A stretch of 64,000 bases of DNA from Lacrimispora xylanisolvens. GTDB lineage: Bacteria > Bacillota > Clostridia > Lachnospirales > Lachnospiraceae. This document shows, one piece after another, positions 20,908 to 31,164 of the stretch; positions within the stretch are counted from its first letter, which is position 1, and each line of letters begins with the position of its first letter. A program made the translations under genes and the position numbers. The notes under the pieces are model-generated. The model was given only the letters and a program-made list of their open reading frames with translations. It did no database searches and was not told the DNA's origin. The stretch lies in assembly GCA_017084465.1 (NCBI GenBank), contig CP070896.1, positions 1,302,001-1,366,000 on the forward strand, given 5' to 3'.

Positions 20908-21330
20908 TTATGCAAGTGCCTTTCCAAGCTCCACACACTGGGCTGCCCCATCTTCATCAGGTTCATTGTTGCAAATCACACTGTCATGAACCAGAACTGC
21001 TCCAAGTGACTTCACGGAATCTTCCCAGTTGCGCATCCACTCACCGTCTCCCCAGCCATAAGAACCGAATAAAGCAATCTTCTTTCCATTGAGTTTCGCC
21101 TCACAACTTTTAAACATCGGTTCAAACTCGCCATCCTCTAATTCTTCACTTCCCATGGAAGGACAGCCAAAGGACACAGCATCGTAATCATCCATCTGAT
21201 CCGCTCCAAAATCAGAAGCGGTAAACAAAGAAGCATCTGCACCTGCAGCTTTTGCACCTTCCAGTACTTTATTTGCCATAGCTTCCGTATTACCGGTTCC
21301 GCTCCAATATACAACTGCGACTTTACTCAT
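20908..21330 (-). CDS. Flavodoxin
   Basis: A 140-residue FMN-binding electron carrier. The phosphate loop is WSGTGNTEAMA. The two FMN-flanking loops are GCPSMGSEELEDGEFEPMF and FGSYGWGDGEWMRNW. Flavodoxins replace ferredoxin under low iron. A GAGGTAGGAT ribosome site precedes ATG 21330. It lies about 40 bases after the DUF3793 gene, the usual partner in clostridia, and ends in a strong terminator. The frame is intact. Confidence 0.93.
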   Translation of the reverse strand: MSKVAVVYWSGTGNTEAMANKVLEGAKAAGADASLFTASDFGADQMDDYDAVSFGCPSMGSEELEDGEFEPMFKSCEAKLNGKKIALFGSYGWGDGEWMRNWEDSVKSLGAVLVHDSVICNNEPDEDGAAQCVELGKALA

Positions 21331-21371
21331 CTTATCCTACCTCTTTCTTTCCTTTTTATATGCTTAAGCAG

Positions 21372-21917
21372 CTACTGTAAGCTGCCAGACTGATCTTCCA
21401 TTTCTCCAGAGCCGGGAATAAATAGTTCTGCATTTTGATATCTGGCAAAGGTTTTCACCGCTTCACATTCATTGCAATATACTTTCCAACAGCCTAAGCA
21501 CTTACAGTTCTTTCCTGAATTTTTAATAAAGCCAATTACGTCTCCCAGGGGATATCCTAAGAATAATCCGATCTCATGAGGAAAGCCCCCCTCTTCTTTC
21601 AGCCGGATTTTTAATCGGTCCAGGGCATGATCCACATCCATCTCTTCGTAACCGTAATTTTTTAAAAATCTGCTTACTCCGGGCCTGTTTAAATCCTTCA
21701 TTAAATGAGACTTGCGATATACATAAATCAGAGCCTTATTCCCGCGTCTGTATAATTCAATCAACGATATGCCTTTTTCTCCCAACTGCAGGTTTAAATA
21801 TTCCAGCTGGCAGCGCAGTTCTTCTTCCGAAGTAAAAGAATGATTAAACAGATTTGCGGTTTTCAAAGAAGCCAGGGTTGGGGAACAATATTCAATTAAA
21901 TGCCTTTCCAGTAACAT
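21372..21917 (-). CDS. DUF3793 family protein
   Basis: A 181-residue cytosolic protein. The N-terminal region (LLERHLIEYCSPTLASLKTANLF) and the Cys cluster NCKCLGCWKVYCNECEA near the C-terminus are typical of DUF3793; GLFLGYPLGDVIGFI is also conserved. The function is not known, but the gene usually accompanies flavodoxin, suggesting iron or redox physiology. GGAGG seven bases upstream selects ATG 21917 rather than the in-frame ATG 11 codons earlier. The palindrome at 21998-22013 probably controls both genes. Confidence 0.85.
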   Translation of the reverse strand: MLLERHLIEYCSPTLASLKTANLFNHSFTSEEELRCQLEYLNLQLGEKGISLIELYRRGNKALIYVYRKSHLMKDLNRPGVSRFLKNYGYEEMDVDHALDRLKIRLKEEGGFPHEIGLFLGYPLGDVIGFIKNSGKNCKCLGCWKVYCNECEAVKTFARYQNAELFIPGSGEMEDQSGSLQ

Positions 21918-21997
21918 ATTTATACCTCCATCATGAAATTTGTTTCCCATTTATCATTCAAAAACTGTAACAGCCTATTCGTGTGGGTTGTTGTTTG

Positions 21998-22019
21998 GTT
22001 AGTTTTGACTAACAATATA
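21998..22019 (-). promoter_or_regulatory. Operator-like palindrome at the DUF3793-flavodoxin promoter
   Basis: GTTAGT TTTG ACTAAC, a perfect six-base inverted repeat (21998-22013), directly downstream of a TATATT -10 (22014-22019, minus strand). The TTAG/CTAA halves resemble DtxR-family metal-regulator sites; iron control would fit the operon (inference). Confidence 0.5.
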
Positions 22020-22373
22020 TAAATACCATATTTTTCACTGCCAGGCAATACTGTTTTTGCTTAATGGGAATTTTTCTACTATATGATAGTATCTGCAAAG
22101 AGGTTTCTGTTACTGTACCAAATTCTGTCATAATTTCTTCATTGTTTTCATATTATTTTTAGATCCTGGTCAAAATTCCTTCACATTTTCCATGTATGAT
22201 AATATCATAAACATGAAAGATCCCACAGAGTGGTCAGAGCGCTTTCATACATATGTTTTCTAAGTCGGCAGAGTTGCTCTGAAAAGCTTCTTTGCCGGCT
22301 CAACCTAAAAAATGTTAATAAATTTGTCAATATTGCATTCCTGAATCCAGGGATTTCATATATATATAAATAA
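22020..22373. other. Intergenic region without a supported gene
   Basis: About 350 AT-rich bases between the DUF3793 promoter and the terminator of the dehydrogenase operon. I see no frame with a ribosome site and no recognisable RNA. A weak repeat (GGCAGAGTTGCTC, GAGCCGGCAAAG) is near 22260-22310. Confidence 0.4.
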
Positions 22374-22417
22374 AGAGGAAGCTGCAGCGGTTAACGGTCT
22401 GCAGCTTCCTCTTTATT
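22374..22417 (-). terminator. Terminator of the sugar-acid operon
   Basis: AAAGAGGAAGCTGCAG and CTGCAGCTTCCTCTTT form a perfect 16-bp stem around 11 bases, just past the SDR stop. Confidence 0.9.
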
Positions 22418-22428
22418 ATGTTATCACA

Positions 22429-23190
22429 CTATTTTACAAGATATCCGCCATCTACCGGAATAGCAGTTCCGTTTAAATAATCAGATGCAGATGATGCAAG
22501 GAAAAGTACCGGTCCTTTTAAATCTTCTGGCGTTCCCCATCTGCCAGCCGGTATTCTTACGGTACATTCATCTTTTCTCGCCTGGGTCATATTGGCACAC
22601 ATCTCGGTATCCATATAACCAGGACAGATACAGTTAATGTTAATGTTCCGACCTGCACAGTCTACAGCAAGACTCTTTGTCAGCTGGGAGACAGCACCTT
22701 TTGTAGCGGTATAAGCAGGTACGGTTGTGCCACCAAACCAGGTGACCATGGAGCCAATGGTGATGATCTTACCGCCAGTTGACTGAGTAAGCATGACCTT
22801 TAACGCGTTCTGTATCATAATAAACACATGGTTTAAATTAATATCCACTACAAGATCCCATTCTTCCATGGGAAATTCCTCAGGCAGATGTCTTCTTTGA
22901 ATTCCAGCTGCCGGAATCAGCACATCAAGCTTCCCTTCCAAAATATCCATGGATTCTGCAATTCGGTTTATATCCTGGCGGTCTGCCAGATTTCCCGCTA
23001 CGCCGTAGGCTTCATAACCTTTATCCTGGTATTCCTTTACCACCTGTTTCAGTTTTTCTTCCTGCACATCGATAAGCACCACTTTACAGCCGGCTTCCAA
23101 AAGACCTTCGGCCATTCCTCTGGATAATCCCTGAGCGCCTCCTGTTACAATACAATGCTTTCCTGTCACATCAAATTTACTGGATATCAT
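22429..23190 (-). CDS. SDR-family dehydrogenase (KduD/gluconate 5-dehydrogenase-like)
   Basis: A 253-residue classical short-chain dehydrogenase. The NAD(P) loop is VTGGAQGLSRGMAEG. The catalytic Tyr-Lys motif is YTATKGAVSQLTKSLA with a preceding serine in TIGSMVTWFG. The C-terminus DYLNGTAIPVDGGYLVK is usual. It oxidises or reduces a sugar acid or polyol carbonyl; KduD-type and gluconate-5-dehydrogenase-type enzymes are the closest in pattern. It is the last gene of the minus-strand island that starts with the ABC importer at 30899, so it probably acts on a product of the RspA-like dehydratase or of the Zn-dehydrogenase. Confidence 0.85.
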   Translation of the reverse strand: MISSKFDVTGKHCIVTGGAQGLSRGMAEGLLEAGCKVVLIDVQEEKLKQVVKEYQDKGYEAYGVAGNLADRQDINRIAESMDILEGKLDVLIPAAGIQRRHLPEEFPMEEWDLVVDINLNHVFIMIQNALKVMLTQSTGGKIITIGSMVTWFGGTTVPAYTATKGAVSQLTKSLAVDCAGRNININCICPGYMDTEMCANMTQARKDECTVRIPAGRWGTPEDLKGPVLFLASSASDYLNGTAIPVDGGYLVK

Positions 23191-23202
23191 ATCTGTTCCT
23201 CC

Positions 23203-24228
23203 CTAATCAAATAGTATTACGGTTTTTTTTTTCACTGCAGGATCCGGATTTTCCATATTCTTAAATACCTGATCAATTTCACTGAATTTCACAAAAGTCG
23301 TGGCGAGACCTTCCAACTGGTATTTCCCATCTGCCATGTTCTTTGCCACAGGCTGAAACTGATAGGCGCTCATTCTGCTTCCGATAATGTCAAGTTCCCG
23401 CTTGTTTATATCTGCCTGACTGAAACTCTCTGGTTTATCGGAAAATCCCATGGGAATCACTCTGCCCGCGTTGCATACGATTCCCGGTTGTAAGAGAAGT
23501 GTGAGACTTCCTGGAAAACATGCGGAGTCAAATGCAGCCGTACAGCCATGTCCGCCGGTAATCTGGGCTATCCTTTCCGCAATATCCTCTGTTTTGCTGT
23601 TAATTGTCTCATCTGCTCCAAAGGATTTTGCACGGATTAAAGAATCATCGTCAATATCACAGCAGATTACCTTTGCTCCGATTACCTTGCAGGCCTGAAG
23701 AATAATTGTTCCAATGGTTCCGGTTCCAAGAATAAATACCGTATCATCTGGTTGGATTCTGCCACGTCTGGTACAGTGGGCTCCTATGGCAATCGGTTCA
23801 ATCAGGGCAGCGTCTTTCCATGGAATGGAATCTTCTATCTTATATACATCATCCTCGGGTGCTGTAAAATACTCTCTCCAGCCTCCGTCAGTACCGCTGC
23901 CTCTCACCAGCACATGTTCGCATACTTCTTCTCTTCCATGAGTGCACTGATAGCATTCACCGCAGGTGATGATTAAGTCCACTACTACGTGGTCTCCCAC
24001 TTTGACATTTGTAACATTTTTACCTGTTTTTGCCACAATACCGGCATTTTCATGACCAGGTACCAGAGGATAGGTGGAACAGGGATTCTCTCCTCTGTAG
24101 ATATGTAAATCGCTGCCGCATACACCGGCTGATTTCATTTGAATTAGCACTTCATTATCACCTGGTTCTGGTATGGGAATTTCACGGATTTCATAGTGAA
24201 ACGGGCTGGTAATTACACAAGACTTCAT
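23203..24228 (-). CDS. Zinc-dependent sugar/polyol dehydrogenase (MDR family)
   Basis: A 341-residue medium-chain dehydrogenase. The catalytic zinc ligands are in GVCGSDLHIY and GHENAG; the structural zinc site is CGECYQCTHGREEVC; the coenzyme loop is ILGTGTIGTIILQ. It is similar to sorbitol, galactitol and L-idonate 5-dehydrogenases. AAGGAGG eight bases upstream fixes ATG 24228; an in-frame ATG 33 codons earlier would overlap the preceding gene. It lies between the RspA-like and SDR genes in one operon. Confidence 0.88.
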   Translation of the reverse strand: MKSCVITSPFHYEIREIPIPEPGDNEVLIQMKSAGVCGSDLHIYRGENPCSTYPLVPGHENAGIVAKTGKNVTNVKVGDHVVVDLIITCGECYQCTHGREEVCEHVLVRGSGTDGGWREYFTAPEDDVYKIEDSIPWKDAALIEPIAIGAHCTRRGRIQPDDTVFILGTGTIGTIILQACKVIGAKVICCDIDDDSLIRAKSFGADETINSKTEDIAERIAQITGGHGCTAAFDSACFPGSLTLLLQPGIVCNAGRVIPMGFSDKPESFSQADINKRELDIIGSRMSAYQFQPVAKNMADGKYQLEGLATTFVKFSEIDQVFKNMENPDPAVKKKTVILFD

Positions 24229-24260
24229 TGTTGTTTCCTCCTTGTTTCTTCTGCTATTAA

Positions 24261-25509
24261 TTAAGGGGTCTGAAGCGCACCATCTCTGCGCCTGGTCTGA
24301 GTCCAGGTGACAACGGTATTTTCGCATGGATATTTTGCAGCTTCTTTTTCATTGATATCAACTCCAAGACCTGGCTTATTATTGGCATACACATAGCCAT
24401 CAATAAATTCCGGAAGTCCGGGAAATACCTCTAAAAGCGCTCCTCTTGGACCTTTCAGGTCCTGAATTACAAAGTTTGGCGGTTCAATTCCCGACCACTC
24501 CTGTACTCCGAAATTTGGTGCGGAAAGATCTAAATGAATATTGGCTGCATGGGCAATGGGTGACATATCTCCAGGTCCGTGCCATGCCGTTCTTACCCCA
24601 TACTGCTCGGCAAAAATCTGAAGCTTTCTCGCCGGGGTAATGCCTCCGATCTGACTTAAATGAACCCGGATAAAATCAATTAAGTGTTCTGCGATTATCT
24701 GCTTCCATTCAACAGAATTATTAAACAGCTCTCCCTCTGCAATGGGAATACTTGTCTGCTCTCTCAGATTTCTAAGCCATGGAAGCTGCTCAATGGAGAC
24801 CGGATCCTCCAGGAAGAATAAGTCATAAGGCTCCAGCGCTTTTGCCAGCTTAATCGCATCTACCGGAGCAATTCGTTCATGAACATCGTGAACCAGATTC
24901 ATATCGAATCCGATCTGACTCCTGATGTCTTCAAAAAGTTTGACCGTATTGCGGATATATTCTCTGGAATCCCAGATACACACCGCTTAACGCTCCCTTC
25001 GGAGCGGTAGCCGGAACAGTTCCATAGCTTTCTCCTCCATAGCCGCCGCACTGGCACCTGATATTGGTAATACCCATTTCTTTATAACGCAGGATATTTT
25101 CACAGACTTCCTGTGCATCCCTTCCGTCTGCGTGGCGGTAAACGGGAATTCCCTCCCTGCATTTCCCCCCAAACAGCTGATATACCGGCATGCCTGCCAT
25201 CTTTCCTTTAATATCCCATAATGCCATATCCACTCCGGAAATTGCATTGTTTTCTATTGGTCCGTTTCTCCAATATCCGTTCTGGTGCATGAGCTGCCAG
25301 ATATCTTCGATCCGGTCCACCTCTCTGCCTGTAAGAAGAGGCTTTAGATACTCCTCCACTACCGTCTTTACTGCCAGATGACGGTATGCAAAGGTCCCGC
25401 AGCCAAGTCCGTATAGCCCTGGCTGATTGGTTATTACCTTTACAACCACCAGATTAATTCCTTCCGGTGCCGTGAGTATTACCTGAATGTCACTGATTTT
25501 TGTATCCAT
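24261..25509 (-). CDS. Enolase-superfamily sugar-acid dehydratase (RspA/ManD-like), one frameshift
   Basis: About 415 residues of the mandelate racemase/muconate lactonizing group. Metal ligands and general-acid regions of the ManD/RspA type are visible: FDMNLVHDVHERI, FFLEDPVSIEQ, IAEGELFNN and TAWHGPGDMSP. Members dehydrate mannonate, gluconate or related acids; some RspA proteins have poor activity, so the substrate is open. The frame breaks near 24977 (one extra G before GATTCCAGAGAA). The start overlaps the upstream ATPase stop as TAATG, with GGAGG upstream. It is co-transcribed with two dehydrogenases and a family-5 importer, which suggests a sugar-acid pathway. Confidence 0.85.
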
Positions 25510-26510
25510 TATTTCCTCCCTGCTTCCAGCTCTCTGGCTTTTTCCCTTGATTCTTCATAGAAATGACAGGCTGCATAGTGGCCTGGTTCCACTTCCTTTA
25601 AATCCGGCTTCTGGGTTTTACAGATTTCTCTGCATAAAAAGCACCTGGGCGCAAATCTGCAGCCTTCTCCCGGATTAATGGGGCTGGGCACATCTCCAGT
25701 CAGTACAATCCTGTTTGTTTTTTCTTTAAAATTTATTTTTGGAACTGCTGACAGCAAGGCTATGGTATAGGGGTGAAGCGCATTGGCAAAAATTTCGTCC
25801 GTCTGCGCCATCTCTATAATCTGCCCTAAATACATCACTGCCACTTTCTGGGAAATATGCCTTACCACACTTAAATCATGAGAAATAAACAGGAAGGATA
25901 AATTCATCTTCTTCTGCAGATCCATGAGCAGATTAATTATGGTAGCCTGAATTGATACATCCAGAGAGGAAACCGGTTCATCACAGACGATAAATTCCGG
26001 TCCTAAGGATAATGCTCTGGCGATCCCAACCAGCTGGCGCTTTCCTCCATCCAGCTCATGGGGATATTTCTCCAGTACATATTTCTCCAGTCCGCAAAGC
26101 TCAATGATCTCTTCAATCCTCTGCCTCCGTTCATTTCCTGAACACAGGTTATGGATCCGGTAGGACTCCTCCATAATGCTTTGAATGGTCTTTTTTGGAT
26201 TTAGTGAAGAATAGGGATCCTGGAAAATGATCTGGATTTTCTTTCTGAAATCCATGCTTTCATCGCCTTTGGAGTCCAGAACACTGCTTCCCTTATAAAG
26301 GACCTCTCCGTCAGTTGCTTTATGAAGCCTCATGATTACATTTCCTACTGTCGACTTTCCGCAGCCGGATTCCCCCACCAGTCCCAGAGTTTCTCCTGGC
26401 ATGACTGAAAAGCTGATCCCGTCAACCGCATGAAGGACTCCTTTGTTTTTCACTTTAAAATGTTTCTTTAAATTCCGGACTTCAATCACCGGAAGATTCT
26501 GCTTCTCCAT
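25509..26510 (-). CDS. Oligopeptide/dipeptide-type ABC importer ATPase (OppF-like)
   Basis: A 333-residue ATPase with Walker A GESGCGKST, Walker B FIVCDEP, and the C-terminal oligo_HPY zone with cysteines (CRFAPRCFLCREIC). The ABC signature reads LDGGKRQLVG instead of LSGGQ. This is unusual, though some OppF relatives show the same change. It pairs with the OppD-like ATPase upstream, overlapping as TAATG, and serves the two permeases and binding protein further upstream. The C-terminal Cys cluster could bind an iron-sulfur cluster, as in other Opp/Dpp ATPases. Confidence 0.88.
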   Translation of the reverse strand: MEKQNLPVIEVRNLKKHFKVKNKGVLHAVDGISFSVMPGETLGLVGESGCGKSTVGNVIMRLHKATDGEVLYKGSSVLDSKGDESMDFRKKIQIIFQDPYSSLNPKKTIQSIMEESYRIHNLCSGNERRQRIEEIIELCGLEKYVLEKYPHELDGGKRQLVGIARALSLGPEFIVCDEPVSSLDVSIQATIINLLMDLQKKMNLSFLFISHDLSVVRHISQKVAVMYLGQIIEMAQTDEIFANALHPYTIALLSAVPKINFKEKTNRIVLTGDVPSPINPGEGCRFAPRCFLCREICKTQKPDLKEVEPGHYAACHFYEESREKARELEAGRK

Positions 26511-27477
26511 TAATTTGCTTCCTCCCTCTCAAAACAGGCCACCAGATGACCTGACCCGTATTCCTGAAGCGGCGGCACTTCCTTCCTGCAGCGGTCAGTA
26601 CAGGAGTTACAGCGGGGATGGAATTTACAGCCGGCAGGCAGTAAACAGGCATTTGCCACATTTCCCGGAATGAAAGCCAGACGGTTTCTGGGTCCGCTTA
26701 AGTTTGGAATGGCACCTAAAGCCCTTTTGTATACCAATGCCTGGGGTTTGTAAAGACTTCTTCCACAGTACCGTATTCGATAATGGTTCCGGCATAAATG
26801 ACCGCAACCTTCTGGCAAAGTTCTGCAATAATTCCAAGATTATGGGTAATCATCAGCAGGGAGCTGGAACGTTTTCTCTGCAATTCCTTCATCAGCTCTA
26901 AAATCTGTGCCTGTATGGTCACATCAAGGGCTGTGGTGGGTTCATCCGCAATCAGAAGCTCCGGATTACAGGCAAGAGCTGCTGCAATACCCACTCTCTG
27001 TCTCATACCGCCGGAAAACTGATGGGGGAAATCATCTAAACGGTACTTTGCAATGCCCACCAGTTCTAACAGTTCCTGGGCTCTTTTTGCTGCTTCTTTT
27101 TTGCTTAGCTTTTCATGCTTTCTGATTACCATGGAAATCTGTTCTCCAACAGTAAATAATGGATTTAAGGAGCTTAGGGGATTCTGGAATATCATGGATA
27201 TTTTATTTCCTCTCATCTCCTCTAAGCTTTTGTGATTCATATCCAGAACCGATTTTCCATCAAAAAGTATGGAACCTCCGGTTATGTTGCCCACTTCTCT
27301 TGGAAGAAGCTTTAAGGCGGATAAGGCAATGGTTGTCTTACCGGCTCCAGTCTCTCCCACAAGTCCCAGTGCTTCTCCCCGCTCTATGGTTAAATTAATT
27401 CCATTCAGCGCCTTTGCGGTTGCCCGCCCGGTTTTATATTCTACATGCAAATCTTTTATTTCCAACAATGGTGCCAT
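26510..27477 (-). CDS. Oligopeptide/dipeptide-type ABC importer ATPase (OppD-like), one frameshift
   Basis: About 322 residues. Walker A is GETGAGKTT, the signature is FSGGMRQRV, and Walker B is LLIADEPTTALD. The C-terminal segment AIPNLSGPRNRLAFIPG leads into the oligo_HPY cysteine zone (CKFHPRCNSCTDRC). The frame breaks near 26719, where one T is missing after YTKGL. It overlaps the end of the permease gene by 22 bases and the following ATPase by four, so the transporter is tightly co-translated. Confidence 0.88.
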
Positions 27478-28353
27478 GTTGTCGCCTCCAGCCTTAATCT
27501 TTGTTTTTTGGGATCCAGTATGTCGCGTACTCCGTCACCAAGGAAGTTAAATGCCAGTACAATGATCATTAATGTGACTCCCGGAACAACTACCGTCCAG
27601 GGTGCAGTGGCAATATATTCTCTGCCATCTGCAATCATGGAGCCCAGAGAAGGATTGGGAAGGGGAACTCCCATGCCAAGGAAGCTTAAATTTGCTTCCG
27701 TCAGAATGACAAATCCGATCTGCTGGCTCATTAGGATGATGAGCGGAGTCAGTACGCAGGGAAGAACCTGGGTGATCAGTATCCTGGCATTGGATGCGCC
27801 AAGCACTCTTGATGCCTGGATAAATTCGCTGTTGCGGATTCCCATTACGCTTCCCCGCACCACCCTTGTATAAGAGGTCCAGCCCACGATAGCAAGAACC
27901 AGTAAAAGATTGGGTACGCTGTTGCCGAAGATTGCCATTACGGTAATTGCCAGTACCATGGTGGGAATGGAGAGCTGTATATCACAGATTCGCATGATAA
28001 CATTATCAATGGTACCTCCGAAAAATCCGGCAATCGCTCCCAGTGCCGTTCCGATTAAAGCAGGGATCAGCACTCCTGCTGCTGCAATTAACAAAGAGAT
28101 GCGGCAGCCCGTAACCAGTCTTGTAAAAAATATCCTGTCCAAGGGCATCTGTACCCAATATGTATCCGTTTATTCCGTTTGCCAGGAATTCCGGTGAAAT
28201 CAGACGTTTCCGTAAATCCGACTGTATGGGATCATGAACCACAAACAACGGAGAAGTGAAAGCTGCCAGAGTTACAAAACTGCTATAACCAGCCCAATCA
28301 CAAAGAACTTCGATTTTTTTCATCCTTCGAAGCAATTCACTTTTTTTTTTCAT
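27456..28353 (-). CDS. ABC importer permease (OppC/DppC-like), three frameshifts
   Basis: About 298 residues with six membrane segments and the EAA-like loop SRVLGASNARILITQVLPC. The N-terminus has the OppC_N helix. Breaks: near 28316 (seven A for six) and near 28277 (missing T) compensate each other and scramble a stretch that should read about FFVIGLVIAV; near 28127 an extra T breaks GTDALGQDIFTRLVTG. GGGAGGAG precedes ATG 28353. It forms the membrane channel with the OppB-like protein. Confidence 0.85.
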
Positions 28354-28365
28354 GTTGTCTCCTCC

Positions 28366-29295
28366 CTAATTCAGACTCATGCGCGGATCAACAGCCACGT
28401 AGATGATGTCCACCAATATATTAATGATTACGAACAGGGAAGCCGTCACAAGCAGAATAGACTGAATCAGTGGAAAATCCCTCATGTTAATGGCTTTTAC
28501 AGTCAGACTTCCAAGCCCCGGCCAGCCAAATACCTGTTCCACTATAATCGCCCCTGCAAGAAGCTGTCCGATCTGCATCCCAATGATGGTAATGGTAGGA
28601 AGCAGGGCATTTTTTAAAGCATATCTGGTGTAGATCTTAAAATTACCGATTCCTCTTGCCTTTGTCGCTGTAATGTAATCCTCTTCCAGTACTTCATACA
28701 TTCCGGAACGGAGCATTCTTGTGACTAAAGCTGCCAGGGGAAGCCCAAGGGTAAGTGCCGGAAGAATCAGATTCCGGAAGGAACCGTACCCCTGTGTGGG
28801 AAGCACTCCCATAAAAACTCCGAAAAACAGGATAAAGAGAAGCCCAAGCCAGACCTGGGACATGGACATTCCTAAAAGAGCAAATACCATGGAGAAAAAA
28901 TCAATTGCAGATCCCTTCTTAATTCCCGATATAATTCCCATGGGAAAGCTGACTAAAATGGATACAACTACTGCAGCAAAGGTCAGTAAACCAGTTGCGG
29001 GCAGGCGTCCGAATATCAGTTCTCCACAAGAACGGTTAAAAAAAATAGATGTACCCAGATTTCCGTGGAGAACATCCCCAATGTAGATTAAGTATTGCTG
29101 AATAAGCGGTTTATTCAATCCCATTTTCGCTTCTACGGCTGCAATCTGCTCCACTGTGGCATTATCCGGCAGCATAAGAGCTGCCGGATTGCCCGGGGCG
29201 AGACGCATTAGTCCAAAGGCTACAATGGATACGCCAAACAGCACGATAACCGCTGACAGCAGTCTTTTTACCATAAACTGCATGAAATTCTGCAT
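28366..29295 (-). CDS. ABC importer permease (OppB/DppB-like)
   Basis: An intact 309-residue permease. It has an N-terminal helix (LLSAVIVLFGVSIVAFGLMRLAPGN), the conserved loop before helix two (LNKPLIQQYLIYIGDVLHGNLGTS), and the permease signature TKARGIGNFKIYTRYALKNALLP. Six membrane segments are evident. It belongs with the following OppC-like permease, 13 bases away. The transported substrate is probably a small sugar acid or oligosaccharide, given the catabolic genes; peptide uptake cannot be excluded. Confidence 0.9.
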   Translation of the reverse strand: MQNFMQFMVKRLLSAVIVLFGVSIVAFGLMRLAPGNPAALMLPDNATVEQIAAVEAKMGLNKPLIQQYLIYIGDVLHGNLGTSIFFNRSCGELIFGRLPATGLLTFAAVVVSILVSFPMGIISGIKKGSAIDFFSMVFALLGMSMSQVWLGLLFILFFGVFMGVLPTQGYGSFRNLILPALTLGLPLAALVTRMLRSGMYEVLEEDYITATKARGIGNFKIYTRYALKNALLPTITIIGMQIGQLLAGAIIVEQVFGWPGLGSLTVKAINMRDFPLIQSILLVTASLFVIINILVDIIYVAVDPRMSLN

Positions 29296-29317
29296 TTCAT
29301 TACCCCCTGGTTATAGA

Positions 29318-30899
29318 TTAGTTTTTCATGACTCTTGAAAGGTCAATTATAGTGTCGTTGTATAACTTGACTCCGCTCAACTTATTGGAATAGGCATTGA
29401 TGGTATCCAGATTGATGAAGTAGCACATACGGCCTCCGTCTTCCATCATCAATGTAAACGCCTGCTTTAACAACTCATCCTGCTTGCTTCTGTCAATGGT
29501 CTGTCTGGCCTCTGTTAACAGGGAAGTGATCTCAGGATTTTCAAGCTGGGTATTGCAGGAATCAGACAGCCAGTGTGTTATCATATGTCTCCATGGAGAG
29601 CCGTTGTTGTAAAATACATTGGAGAATGCAATATCATAGTCTCCGGCAGAACGCTTTGTTACAAACGTAGCGCCTTCCATGATTTCCAGTTTTACGTTAA
29701 ATCCTGCTTCTGTCATCATGGACATGACTGCCTGAAGCACCTCTTTTGTACGGGGTACCTTTCCGTCAATAGCCATGAAATAGATTTCTTCTCCCTTGTA
29801 GCTGCTTTCTTAGAAGTTTCTTAGCAAGCTCTGGATCATACTGGTTGTATTTGCTTTCCAGATCCTTATCGTATCCCGTAACGCCTTCCATTACAGGCCA
29901 GTAAGCAGGAGAACCGGAACCAAGAATACTTTCCACAATTAATTTACGGTCAATGGCGTGGGTCAGGGCAAGGCGCACATTTTTATCTGCAAAGGGTTTA
30001 CCCTGTCCGGACTGAAGAGCCATCCAGCTGATGGTTGTACCTGGCTTGGAATCCACCGTGACTCCATCTGTTCCGGAAAGTACATCCACCTGATCCGGGG
30101 GTATGTTGGATATCAAATCAAATTCACCGGTTCTCATACTGGATACACGGGTGGTGTCTTCCGATATTGGCTTATAGATGATTTTATCCACATTGGATTT
30201 CTGATTTCCCCAATCCCAGTAATCATCGTTTCTTACAAATACGGCTTCATTACCCGGATCCCAGCTGACAAACTTCCAAGGACCTGTACCAGGGCTTGTC
30301 TTAAACATATCCTCTCCCTGCTCTGCCAGAGCCTTTGCCGGCAGCATAGGCATATAGGTAAGCTGGTTCAGCATATCGCCGATTGGCTTCTTACAATGTA
30401 CAACAGCTGTATATTCGTCTGATGCTTCCACAGATTCAATATCAGACCAGAGGAAATTCATATTTAAAGTATTGTTAAACGCACCTCGTTCCAGAGTTGC
30501 CTTTACTGAGTCCGCATTGAAATCTTCTCCATTATGGAATTTTACTCCCTGTCTTAATTTAAATGTCCAGTCCAGACCGTCATCGGATACACTCCATTCT
30601 GTAGCGAGACCTGGTTCATAATTACCTGCGTGATCCGTACGAACCAGCATATCGTAAATCAGAAGCTGAATGCTGTAAAACGGAACAACTGGCTGTCCCA
30701 TAGGATCCCATGTGTAGACATCTTCAGACATGGAAAATGTCACAACATTCTCTCCGCCTTCTTTTTTTCCTGCAGAGGTTTCCGTACCGCCCGCCGCGTT
30801 TGTTCCCGGGGTACTGTTTTTAGTGCCGCCCCCACAGCCTGACAGTGTGCCAACCCCCAGGACAGCCGCCAGCAGACAGCATATAATTCTTTTTCTCAT
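29318..30899 (-). CDS. Family 5 extracellular solute-binding lipoprotein, one frameshift
   Basis: About 526 residues. The lipoprotein signal MRKRIICCLLAAVLG ends in the lipobox LSGC (Cys near residue 22). The SBP_bac_5 fold is shown by YEPGLATEWSVSDDGLDWTFKLRQGVKFHNGEDF and VRLALTHAIDRKLIV. The frame breaks near 29813 (one extra A) before SSYKGEEIYFM. It is the first gene of the island and has the divergent AraC regulator gene on its other side, 265 bases away. Confidence 0.9.
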
Positions 30900-31164
30900 A
30901 ATGTTCTTTCCCTTTCTCCATACAAATTCACACCAAACCGAGCTCGTTGCTGTATGGTGAGTATAGCCTACTGGTATGCAGACTGTAAATATCCCATTCT
31001 TCTACTGGTTTCCATTATTTGCCCTGAAAAGATAATATTTGTTAATAGAACAAAATTTATCAAAAGATAGACTTCTTTCAGCACTTGTTATCAATCTTTA
31101 AATCTTATATACTTATTTTTGTGACATTTACATAATTTTCCACACCTGGGAGGGGCCATCAAAC
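30900..31164. promoter_or_regulatory. Divergent promoter region of importer and AraC gene
   Basis: A 265-base AT-rich gap between the divergent binding-protein and regulator genes. GGGAGGGG nine bases before ATG 31165 is the ribosome site of the regulator. I could not assign clear -35/-10 pairs. Confidence 0.5.
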
